Counted from the first letter of the stretch, positions 1-6,223 are shown. The stretch: DNA of 6,243 bases from Streptomyces sp. NRRL WC-3549 (GCF_000721935.1 NZ_KL585405.1:33911-40153); one strand, 5' to 3'. The notes: generated from the letters alone by a model not told the origin. Numbers and translations are program-made.

Positions 1-20
1 GAGATGTGTATAAGAGACAG
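1..20. other. Nextera/Tn5 mosaic-end adapter remnant (artefact), left end
   Basis: Bases 2-20 read AGATGTGTATAAGAGACAG, the 19-base hyperactive Tn5 mosaic end used in Nextera library preparation. The base before it (G) agrees with the read-2 type adapter rather than the read-1 type, though one base is weak evidence. The same sequence appears inverted at the right end. This is library-derived DNA left on the contig, not part of the genome. Genomic sequence starts at about base 21, and the reading frame of the truncated glycosyltransferase gene should not be extended into this stretch. Confidence 0.97.
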
Positions 21-1369
21 GGGCCCAGCCGGCCGGGGTCGAGGACCATCTCGAAGCCCGCGTGGTCGTAGCAGTGCGACTCCTGGCCGGAGCCGGCGGT
101 GGCCTCGGGCATCCGCACCGTCCGCACCGGCACGGTCCGCGGCCGTCCGCCGCCCGCCTCGCGCACCAGCGCCGCCTTCAGCGCGTGGCGGGGGGCGTCG
201 GCCGGGAGGTTGCGGATGTAGGCGTAGCCGCGCAGGGTGAGCCGCCCGTCCGCGCCCCAGGACGCCGCCACGAGCCGGGCCACGGCCGGGAGGTCGCCCC
301 GGCCGAGCCGTGCCGCGACGGCCCCGCCCGCGACCCCGGGGTGCACCGCACGGCGCCGCCCGGGCAGCCCGCGGACGGTGAACGTGCCCGTCCCGTTGGC
401 CCGTTCGAAGGCGAGGACGGCCAGCAGTTCGTCCAGCGCGCGCTCGCGCACCAGCCGCCACCTGATCCGGGCCTCGGCCGGCAGGCCGTCGAGCACCGCG
501 TCGCCCGCGCGGTCCAGGAAGGCGCCCGCGTCCGCCATGAACGCCTCCCGGTAGGCGGGCCCGCCCATCGGGAGGCCCTCCAGGAAGTACACGAAGTCGT
601 CGCGCAGACAGGAGGCGTCGTACCGCTCGCGCTGTCCGGCACCGCGGTCCGCGAGGAACGCGCTGACCTGTTCGCAGGCGGCGATCCGGTCCCGTACGCC
701 CCGGACGTCCGTACGCCGCCGGGTGATCGAGCCCTCGCGGACCCGCCAGAGGTAGACGTGCCGGTGCAGCACGTCCACCGACCGGGCGAGGAAGTGCGCC
801 GGGATCATCACCGGGGCGTCCTCGTAGAGCTTGCCGACCGGGAAGGCGAAGGCGTGCCGGTCCCAGAAGGAGCGCCGGAAGACCTTGTTCCAGGCGACCC
901 GGTCGGCCAGCAGCCGGGGGTCGCGGGTGACGTGGGTGCGGGGGTGGTCGGCCCTCAGCCAGCGGTACTGCCAGGCCTGCCGCTGCCCCTGCCCGGTCAG
1001 CCGCCACACGTTGCCCGTCACCAGGTCGGACCCGGTCGACTCCAGGGACGCCAGCATCCGTTCGTACGCGTCGGTCACGACGAGGTCGTCGCTGTCCGCG
1101 AACGCCAGGTACGGGACGCCGGGGGTGGTGTGCGCGACCCCGGTGTTACGCGCCGCGCTCAGGCCCGCGTTGGGCTGGTGGACGCAGCGGAAGCGGCCGT
1201 CCCGGGCGGCGAACCCCTCCGCGATCCGGCGGCTGCCGTCGGTCGATCCGTCGTCGACCACCACCACCTCGAGCGCCCGGAGCGACTGGCGGGCCAGCGA
1301 GGTGAGGCACTCCTCCAGGTACTCCTCGACGTTGTGCACGGGGACGACGACGCTGAGGAGTGGCTTCAT
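21..1369 (-). CDS. GT2 family glycosyltransferase with C-terminal extension (3' end missing)
   Basis: This frame gives 449 residues without a stop before the adapter, so the C-terminus is missing. Residues 1-215 are a GT-A fold family 2 glycosyltransferase: N-terminal LLSVVVPVHN strand, nucleotide-binding DDGSTD at 39-44, NAGLSAARN at 67-75, metal/nucleotide-binding ADSDD (DXD-type) at 91-95, NKVFRRSFWDRHAF at 161-174, and YED at 182-184 in the place of the catalytic acidic pair. Residues about 296-335 form a charged helical stretch. From about 365 onward the sequence looks beta-rich (LTLRGYAYI, then SGQESHCYDHAGF), resembling the accessory beta domains behind GT2 domains of TarS-type teichoic acid glycosyltransferases; that resemblance is inference. 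It probably transfers a sugar from a nucleotide sugar onto a cell-wall glycopolymer in the cytoplasm; donor and acceptor are unknown. ATG at 1369 was chosen because the GT2 fold begins directly there; no strong ribosome binding site precedes it. It is transcribed divergently from the next gene and paralogous to the last gene of the window. Confidence 0.9.
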
Positions 1370-1380
1370 GCACAGCTCAA

Positions 1381-1416
1381 CCGGGTCAGACGCCCCGGGT
1401 CACCTGAGCTGACCCG
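1381..1416. promoter_or_regulatory. Candidate operator: three CGGGTCA half-sites in divergent promoter region
   Basis: CCGGGTCA occurs at 1381-1388 and again, identical, at 1395-1402, a 14-base period. The reverse complement TGACCCG follows at 1410-1416. The second and third copies form an inverted repeat (GGGTCA, seven-base spacer, TGACCC), and the first and third form a wider one. The array lies 12 bases upstream of the leftward start codon and 54 bases upstream of the rightward one, where a dimeric regulator could control both genes. No regulator gene is in the window, so the binding protein is unknown. It could also be a chance product of GC-rich sequence. Confidence 0.4.
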
Positions 1417-1455
1417 AACGGGTGAATGCGGGGAGGGGCGGCGCACCGGCCGCAC

Positions 1456-1461
1456 TACGCT
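1456..1461 (+). promoter_or_regulatory. Possible -10 element for a leaderless transcript
   Basis: TACGCT fits the TANNNT pattern of the principal actinobacterial sigma factor and ends eight bases before the ATG at 1470, so a transcript would begin at or within a base or two of the start codon. This agrees with the absence of a Shine-Dalgarno sequence next to that ATG. No recognisable -35 hexamer lies 16-18 bases upstream, which keeps confidence low. Confidence 0.3.
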
Positions 1462-1469
1462 CGGCTGCC

Positions 1470-3485
1470 ATGCTCCTGAGCGTCGTCATGCCCGTCCACC
1501 GCGTCCAGGGACACCTGAGGGCGGCACTGGAATCGGTGACGGAAGAGGCCTCGGCCGCCTGTCCCGCCGACTGGGAACTGATCGCCGTCGAGGCCGGGGC
1601 GCCGGACGGCGGCCCGGCCATCGCCCGGGAGTTCGCCGAACGCGACCCCCGGGTGCGGGTGCTGCGTGCCGGGTGCTCCGGTGAGCACCCCGAGGGCGCG
1701 GCGCGCAACGCGGGGGCCGCCGAGGCCCGGGGCGACTACCTGCTCTTCCTGGACGGCGACGACCTGCTGCTCCCGGGGGCCCTGGCGGCCGTCGCCGAGA
1801 GGCTGGCGGCGGACCGTCCCGACGTCCTGCGGCTGGGCCACGACCTCGTCGACTGGTGGGGCGCGACCCGGCCGGGCGACGGCACCCTCCCCGCGGCCCG
1901 CAACCAGCTCTTCCGCCGCGCCTTCTGGGCCGCGCACGGGCTGGGCTTCACCGAGGGGCCGTACGACGACGTCGTACCCGTGCACCGGGCCGCCCTGCTC
2001 GCCGCCGACACCGCCACCCTGGCCGTGCTCGACCGGGTCTGCGTACGCCACCGGCTGCGCCGCACCGGAACCTTCGCCACGACGCCCGGGCGCGCGCACT
2101 TCGCGGTCATCGACGCCTACGCGCGGCTCACGGCCGCGACCGGTGGCGATCCGCGCGTCGCCGCCCTGCGCACCGCACACCTGGAGGCGGTCCTGGAGGA
2201 CCCCGGCCGGATCGCCCCGGGGGACCGCCGGGCGTTCTTCCGGGCGGCGGCCCTCCCCGGCCGGTACGTCTCCCACCGCACCCGGGAGACCGTGCGCGCC
2301 CAGCGCGCGCGGGCGCGCACCACCCTGGGAGCCGGTCGCAAGGCGCTGCGCACCCGGGTGATGCGGGCCGCCTACCGCACGGACCTGCACCGGTCGCTCG
2401 ATCCGCACCTGGCGGTCTACGGGGCGTACTGGAACCGGGGCGTCGCCTGCAATCCGGCCGCCGTCCACGCCAAGGCCCGTGAGCTCGCCCCGCACATCCG
2501 CGGGGTCTGGGCCGTCTCCTCGCGCCATCTGGACAGGATGCCTCCCGGGGTGCCCTACGTGATCGAGGGGTCCCGGGCCTACTGGCGGGCCATGGCCACC
2601 GCCACCTACCTCGTCAACAACTCCAGTTTCCCGGGCGGTTTCACCAAGCGCCCCGGCCAGGTCTACCTCCAGACCCACCACGGCACCCCGCTGAAGACCA
2701 TGGGCCTGGACCAACTGCCGTACCCCGCCCTCACCGGCGGCGTCAGCTACGAGCGGATCCTCGCCCACGCCGACCAGTGGGACCTCAGCCTGACCGCCAA
2801 CCCGCACACCACCGAGGTCTGGGACCGGGTCTACCCGGCCCGGTACGAGCACCTGGCGGCCGGATACCCGCGCAACGACGTCTACTTCACCGCCACCCCG
2901 GAGCGCACCGGCAAGATCCGGGCACAGCTGGGCATCGCCCCGGGGCGCACGGTCCTGCTGTACGCGCCGACCCACCGCGACTACCGCAGGGGCTTCGTCC
3001 CCCACCTCGACCCGGAACGGCTCGCACGCGACCTGGGCGAGGAGTACGTGCTCCTGGTGCGGGCCCACTACTTCTACGGGCACCCGGCCGGGCGCCCGGC
3101 GGCGGAGCGGACCGTCGACGTCACCGGGCACCCCTCGGTCGAGGAACTCTGCCTCGCCTCGGACGCGTTGATCACCGACTACTCGTCCCTGATGTTCGAC
3201 TACGCCTGCCTGGACCGCCCGATCATCACCTACGCCCCGGACTGGGCGGCCTACCGGGCGGCGCGCGGCACCTACATCGACCTGCTCTCCGGTCGCCCCG
3301 GAGACACCCCGGGAGCGGTCGCCACCACCCAGGACGAACTGCGGGAGCTGCTGCTGACCGGGGCGTGGCGCTCCCCCGAGGCCGCCGCGCTGCGCACCGC
3401 GTTCCGCGACCGGTTCTGCCCGTACGACGACGGGCGCGCGGCGGAGCGGGTGGTGCGGCGGCTCTTCTCGCTCGGCCCCGGGTGA
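1470..3485 (+). CDS. Bifunctional GT2 glycosyltransferase / CDP-glycerol glycerophosphotransferase (TagF-like)
   Basis: The protein has 671 residues and two enzyme domains. Residues 1-215 are a GT2 domain: LLSVVMPVH at the N-terminus, GAARNAGAAEARGDY at 76-90, DGDD at 95-98, NQLFRRAFW at 145-153 and PYDD at 164-167. Its first nucleotide-binding motif is unusual, EAGAPD at 41-46 where DDGSTD is expected. Residues 267-310 are an arginine-rich, probably helical linker. Residues about 315-668 are a CDP-glycerol:glycerophosphate glycerophosphotransferase domain (Glyphos_transf): QTHHGTPLK at 401-409, YAPTHRD at 498-504, GHPSVEEL at 553-560 and ITDYSSLMFDY at 568-578, including the histidine motifs used for catalysis in TagF. 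Enzymes of this family move glycerol phosphate from CDP-glycerol to a growing teichoic acid at the inner membrane face. ATG at 1470 was chosen because the GT2 fold begins there; an upstream in-frame GTG at 1422 would only add an unstructured tail. A polyol other than glycerol remains possible as substrate. Confidence 0.93.
   Translation: MLLSVVMPVHRVQGHLRAALESVTEEASAACPADWELIAVEAGAPDGGPAIAREFAERDPRVRVLRAGCSGEHPEGAARNAGAAEARGDYLLFLDGDDLLLPGALAAVAERLAADRPDVLRLGHDLVDWWGATRPGDGTLPAARNQLFRRAFWAAHGLGFTEGPYDDVVPVHRAALLAADTATLAVLDRVCVRHRLRRTGTFATTPGRAHFAVIDAYARLTAATGGDPRVAALRTAHLEAVLEDPGRIAPGDRRAFFRAAALPGRYVSHRTRETVRAQRARARTTLGAGRKALRTRVMRAAYRTDLHRSLDPHLAVYGAYWNRGVACNPAAVHAKARELAPHIRGVWAVSSRHLDRMPPGVPYVIEGSRAYWRAMATATYLVNNSSFPGGFTKRPGQVYLQTHHGTPLKTMGLDQLPYPALTGGVSYERILAHADQWDLSLTANPHTTEVWDRVYPARYEHLAAGYPRNDVYFTATPERTGKIRAQLGIAPGRTVLLYAPTHRDYRRGFVPHLDPERLARDLGEEYVLLVRAHYFYGHPAGRPAAERTVDVTGHPSVEELCLASDALITDYSSLMFDYACLDRPIITYAPDWAAYRAARGTYIDLLSGRPGDTPGAVATTQDELRELLLTGAWRSPEAAALRTAFRDRFCPYDDGRAAERVVRRLFSLGPG
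2292..2320 (+). repeat. Perfect 10-bp inverted repeat inside the linker coding sequence
   Basis: GTGCGCGCCC at 2292-2301 is matched exactly by GGGCGCGCAC at 2311-2320, leaving a nine-base loop. It lies in the codons of the arginine-rich linker between the two enzyme domains. It would form a very stable mRNA hairpin, but alternating GC runs from Arg and Ala codons make chance formation likely. No function is claimed. Confidence 0.5.
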
Positions 3486-3502
3486 GCGGCGCGTCACCCG
3501 TA

Positions 3503-3525
3503 CGGGGCGACCCCTGTCCGCCCCG
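3503..3525 (+). terminator. Hairpin after the bifunctional gene, possible weak terminator
   Basis: CGGGGCG at 3503-3509 pairs perfectly with CGCCCCG at 3519-3525 around a nine-base loop, 18 bases past the TGA that ends the bifunctional gene. The sequence after it (GTCGTTGTGTT) is modestly T-rich but has no real T-tract. It could terminate or attenuate transcription before the methyltransferase pair; many actinobacterial terminators lack a clean T-run. It may also be a chance GC hairpin. Confidence 0.4.
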
Positions 3526-3564
3526 CCGTCGTTGTGTTCAACAGCGCGCGTACACCGCAACGTT

Positions 3565-3573
3565 GGGAGAAGG
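3565..3573 (+). promoter_or_regulatory. Ribosome binding site fixing the methyltransferase start
   Basis: GGGAGAAGG lies directly upstream of ATG 3576, with its GGAG core six bases from the start codon. It is the best Shine-Dalgarno sequence in the window. It favours ATG 3576 over the in-frame GTG at 3534, which has nothing comparable in front of it. Confidence 0.8.
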
Positions 3574-3575
3574 CC

Positions 3576-4310
3576 ATGCACCGGTCCGCCTACGAGCAGA
3601 TGGAGCTCTGCATCCAGGAGTACCTGCCCACGTCCCGCAGACACCGGGTGGTGGACCTCGGCTCACGGATCTCCGGGCAGCAGACCCGCACGCACCGGGG
3701 GCTGCTGTCCGGCCACGACATCGACTACGTGGGCGTGGACGTGCTCGACGGGCCCAACGTGGACGCGGTGATGACCCGGCCCTACCGGATCCCCGCCAGG
3801 TCCCGGAGCGCCGACGTCGTCCTCTCGGGGCAGGCGTTCGAGCACATCCCGTTCTTCTGGGCGTCGATGCTGGAGATCGCCCGGGTGCTCAGGCCGGGCG
3901 GTTATGCCTTCATCACCGCACCCTCGCGCGGCCACGCCCACGACGCCCAGGACTGCTGGCGCTACTACCCCGACGGCTTCCGCGCGCTGGCCGCCCACTC
4001 CCGCCTCGAACTCTGCGAGGCGTACACCGACTTCCCGCCGGTCAAAGGCATCTGGCACGACTACGGCTCCATCGACGCCAAGGCCGCCTACTGGGGTGAC
4101 TCGGTGGGCGTCTTCCGCCGGCCGCACCCCCACCGCCGGCCGGTGACCCGGCTGAAGAACCGGCTGGCCGACTTCGCCGTACGGGAGACGGCGGTGTGGT
4201 GGGCCAACCGGGCCGGCGGCGTGGACCGGGTGCCGCTGCCGCGCCCGCTCGACGGACGGGAGCGGTGCGGGCGTCCGGACAGCCGGACGGCCCCATCAAC
4301 CGCAGGTTGA
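3576..4310 (+). CDS. Class I SAM-dependent methyltransferase
   Basis: The protein has 244 residues. The Rossmann-type methyltransferase core is visible: motif I VVDLGSRISGQQ at 25-36, an acidic post-I segment DYVGVDV at 50-56, ADVVLSGQAFEHIPFF at 79-94 (the usual motif around strand 4), and ARVLRPGGYAFITAPS at 102-117. These fit the Methyltransf_11 type, which uses S-adenosylmethionine. Motif I is divergent, with GSRISGQ where GCGTG is common. The segment around 158-181 (KGIWHDYGSIDAKAAYWGD) may shape the acceptor site. The last 60 or so residues are basic and then low in complexity. Target atom and substrate are not readable; its place between a teichoic-acid-type enzyme and another methyltransferase suggests a sugar or polyol hydroxyl of a surface glycan. 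It is a soluble cytoplasmic protein with no signal peptide. It lies 90 bases after the bifunctional gene and 11 before the next, so the two methyltransferases are probably one transcript. Confidence 0.88.
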   Translation: MHRSAYEQMELCIQEYLPTSRRHRVVDLGSRISGQQTRTHRGLLSGHDIDYVGVDVLDGPNVDAVMTRPYRIPARSRSADVVLSGQAFEHIPFFWASMLEIARVLRPGGYAFITAPSRGHAHDAQDCWRYYPDGFRALAAHSRLELCEAYTDFPPVKGIWHDYGSIDAKAAYWGDSVGVFRRPHPHRRPVTRLKNRLADFAVRETAVWWANRAGGVDRVPLPRPLDGRERCGRPDSRTAPSTAG

Positions 4311-4321
4311 CGAAAGATGAC

Positions 4322-5194
4322 ATGAGCCGCAAACCGCGCGTACTGTCCCGCCCCATGGCTTGGCGCAACGCCGTCAACGGCGTCCTTCAGCAACTCACCG
4401 GCTATCAGCTCCGGCGTGTGACCGTGCCCGCCCCCCGCGCCGCCGCCCCGGCCCGGGACGGGGCGGCGGCCGTGGTCGCGAGGGCGGCGGAGGCACCGGC
4501 GAAGAAGAAGCCGGCGCCGCAGTTCCCCGCGGACTACGACGACGAGGCGAAGGACATCATCCGCGCGGTCAAGCCGTACACGATGACCTCACCGGAGCGC
4601 CTCAACGCCTTCGTGCTGGCGACCCGGTACATCGCCCGGCACGGCATCCCGGGTGCCGTCGTGGAGTGCGGTGTCTGGCGCGGCGGGTCGATGCAGGCCT
4701 GCGCCAAGACCCTGCTGTCGCTCGGCGAGACGGACCGGGACCTGTACCTCTTCGACACGTACGAGGGCATGACCCCGCCCACCGCGGAGGACCTGCGGCG
4801 TGACGGCAGGTCCGCCCGGGAGCTGCTGGACGCCCAGGGCCGGGACCGGCCGATCTGGGCCGTCGCCTCGCTGGAGGACGTACGGGAGGGGTTCGCGGGC
4901 GTCCCGTACCCGGAGGAGCGCGTCCACTACGTGCCGGGCAAGGTCGAGGACACCGTCCCCGGGCAGGCCCCGGAGCAGATCGCGATCCTCCGGCTGGACA
5001 CCGACTGGTACGCGTCGACCAAACACGAGCTGGAACACCTGTACGGGCGCCTGGTGAGCGGGGGCGTCCTCCTGATCGACGACTACGGGTACTGGCAGGG
5101 ATCGCGCCAGGCCGTGGACGAGTTCCTCCAGGAGACGGGCGAGCGGCTGCTGCTGCTGCGCATGGACGAGGGCCGGATCGCGGTCAAACCCTGA
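4322..5194 (+). CDS. TylF/macrocin-type O-methyltransferase
   Basis: The protein has 290 residues. The C-terminal 220 match the TylF/MycF/NovP family of SAM- and metal-dependent sugar O-methyltransferases: SAM-binding VVECGVWRGGSM at 113-124, LYLFDTYEGM at 141-150, RLDTDWYASTKHELEHLY at 224-241 and GGVLLIDDYGYWQGSRQAVDEF at 247-268. The aspartates at 226, 228, 253 and 254 fall where the family binds its metal and activates the sugar hydroxyl. A short N-terminal segment (NGVLQQLTGYQLRR, 19-32) precedes an Ala/Pro/Lys-rich linker at about 36-68, so the enzyme may carry a docking peptide. The substrate is unknown; with glycopolymer genes around it, a cell-surface sugar is more likely than a macrolide. 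ATG 4322 was chosen over in-frame ATG 4355, which has no upstream ribosome site; 4322 has only a weak GAAAG at 4312-4316. Translational coupling to the preceding gene (11-base gap) could compensate. Confidence 0.92.
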   Translation: MSRKPRVLSRPMAWRNAVNGVLQQLTGYQLRRVTVPAPRAAAPARDGAAAVVARAAEAPAKKKPAPQFPADYDDEAKDIIRAVKPYTMTSPERLNAFVLATRYIARHGIPGAVVECGVWRGGSMQACAKTLLSLGETDRDLYLFDTYEGMTPPTAEDLRRDGRSARELLDAQGRDRPIWAVASLEDVREGFAGVPYPEERVHYVPGKVEDTVPGQAPEQIAILRLDTDWYASTKHELEHLYGRLVSGGVLLIDDYGYWQGSRQAVDEFLQETGERLLLLRMDEGRIAVKP

Positions 5195-5218
5195 ACCCGC
5201 CCCCGGCCGACGGCCGTC

Positions 5219-5260
5219 GCGAGCCCCGTTGCCTTCCCGGCACGGGGCTCGTTCGTCAAT
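5219..5260 (+). terminator. Rho-independent-like terminator after the methyltransferase pair
   Basis: CGAGCCCCGT at 5220-5229 pairs perfectly with ACGGGGCTCG at 5242-5251. After a bulged T at 5230 the stem continues with GCC (5231-5233) and GGC (5239-5241) around the five-base loop TTCCC. The hairpin is followed by TTCGTCAAT, a weak T-tract that is unusually AT-rich for this DNA. It sits 25 bases after the TGA of the O-methyltransferase gene and probably ends that transcript. Confidence 0.75.
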
Positions 5261-5266
5261 AAGACC

Positions 5267-5293
5267 GACCGGCCGTCCACGCGCCGGCCGGTC
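5267..5293. repeat. 9-bp perfect inverted repeat upstream of the second GT2 gene
   Basis: GACCGGCCG at 5267-5275 is matched by CGGCCGGTC at 5285-5293 with a nine-base loop. It follows the terminator hairpin and precedes the candidate promoter. It could be a second transcription stop, a regulator binding site, or chance; there is no T-tract after it. Confidence 0.45.
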
Positions 5294-5304
5294 CGAGCAA
5301 CCCG

Positions 5305-5332
5305 TTGACCGAAGTTGGCCGCCCGGAAGGAT
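5305..5332 (+). promoter_or_regulatory. Candidate promoter of the second GT2 gene
   Basis: TTGACC at 5305-5310 fits a -35 element and AAGGAT at 5327-5332 is one base from the TAGGAT -10 form seen in streptomycetes, with a 16-base spacer. Transcription would begin about 5339, a few bases before ATG 5345. The same AAGGA could instead act as a Shine-Dalgarno sequence, but its 13-base distance to the ATG is long, so the promoter reading is slightly preferred. Confidence 0.45.
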
Positions 5333-5344
5333 CGTGCGCAGCGC

Positions 5345-6223
5345 ATGGCACCCCGTCTCACCGTCGTCGTCCCGCTCTACAACGTCGAGGAGTACCTCGG
5401 AGCCTGCCTGGAGTCGCTGGCCGCCCAGACCATGGCCGATCTGGAGGTCGTCATGGTCGACGACGGCTCCACGGACAACAGCCCGGCAGTGGCGCTGGAG
5501 TTCTCCCGGAAGGACCCGCGCTTCCGCCTGATCCGGCAGGAGAACGCCGGGCTCGGCGCCGCACGCAACGCCGGGGCCGGACAGGCCCACCCGGACGGGG
5601 AGTTCCTCGCCTTCGTCGACAGCGACGACGTCGTGCCCCCCGGTGCCTACGCGCGCATGCTCGGCGAACTGGACGCCTCCGGCTCGGACTTCGCCACCGG
5701 CAACGTCCTGCGGCTGCGGGCCGGCGGGGCGCTGGAGCAGTCCCCGATGTTCCGCAGACCGATGGAGAAGGCCCGCCGGGCCACCCACGTCACCCGGGAC
5801 TGGGTCCTGCTCGGCGACCGCATCGCCTGCAACAAGGTCTTCCGCAGGGCCTTCTGGGACCGGCACGCCTTCACCTTCCCCACCGGGGTGCTGTACGAGG
5901 ACATCGCCGTGGTCCTGCCCGCGCACTTCCTGGCCCAGGGCGTCGACGTGGTGGAGGAGCCCGTCTACCACTGGCGGGACCGCGACGGATCGATCACCAC
6001 CCGGCGTGCGGTGGCCAAGGGCATCCGGGACCGGGTCACCGCGGTCTCCGCCGTCAGCGCGTTCCTCGCGGAGCGGGGCATGACCCAGGCGCTGCGCCGC
6101 TACCAGGAGCATGCGCTCTCCGGGGACCTGTGGCTGTTCATCGAGGCTCTCCCGGGCGGTGACACCGACTTCCGGGAGGCCTTCCTCACCCACGCCAACG
6201 CCTTCGCCGACACCGTGGAGCCC
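5345..6223 (+). CDS. GT2 family glycosyltransferase (3' end missing)
   Basis: The frame is open for 293 residues and runs into the right-hand adapter, so the C-terminus is absent. Residues 1-215 are a GT-A fold GT2 domain with all usual motifs: VVVPLYNVEEYL at 7-18, DDGSTD at 39-44, NAGLGAARN at 67-75, DXD-type VDSDD at 91-95, CNKVFRRAFWDRHAF at 162-176 and YED at 184-186. It is a close paralog of the first gene: the first 95 residues align without a gap, and long stretches after that are shared (THVTRD, FRR.FWDRHAF.FP, PAHFLA, VSAFLA.RG). It probably transfers a sugar onto the same kind of glycopolymer. The full gene may continue into a beta accessory domain, as in its paralog, or into a TagF-like domain; the contig end hides this. 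ATG 5345 matches the start of the GT2 fold; an in-frame TTG at 5315 is the only upstream alternative. A terminator-like hairpin separates it from the previous gene. Confidence 0.9.

Noticed and set aside
21..1369. A frameshift or pseudogene in the first GT2 gene
   Set aside because: All 449 codons from ATG 1369 to the adapter are open and all catalytic motifs are intact; only the contig end truncates it.
1397..1415. A terminator hairpin formed by GGGTCA and TGACCC
   Set aside because: It lies between divergent start codons, where no transcript should end, and no T-tract follows. An operator is a better reading.
1384..1427. A canonical PhoP box controlling a phosphate-rich polymer
   Set aside because: Individual GGTCACC- and ATTCACC-like units occur, but their spacing is 13-14 bases rather than 11, so the call is not supported.
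62..1684. A 540-residue plus-strand open frame
   Set aside because: It is antisense to the first GT2 gene, lacks recognisable motifs and shows the Pro/Arg/Gly-rich composition of shadow frames in high-GC DNA. It also overlaps the start of the bifunctional gene.
1455..3644. A 729-residue minus-strand open frame
   Set aside because: It lies antisense to the bifunctional gene, whose GT2 and TagF-like motifs are clear. The antisense translation is Val/Gly/Arg-rich with no domain.
2777..4099. A 440-residue plus-strand open frame spanning the gap between the bifunctional gene and the methyltransferase
   Set aside because: It is a shifted frame of both genes with low-complexity Pro/Arg/Gly sequence and no motifs.
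4322..5194. A macrolide or other antibiotic tailoring gene
   Set aside because: The TylF family resemblance alone does not show this; no polyketide, peptide or deoxysugar gene is present, and the neighbours are cell-wall glycopolymer enzymes.
21..6223. TTA codons indicating bldA-dependent control
   Set aside because: No in-frame TTA codon is present in any of the five genes; the only one arises in the adapter.
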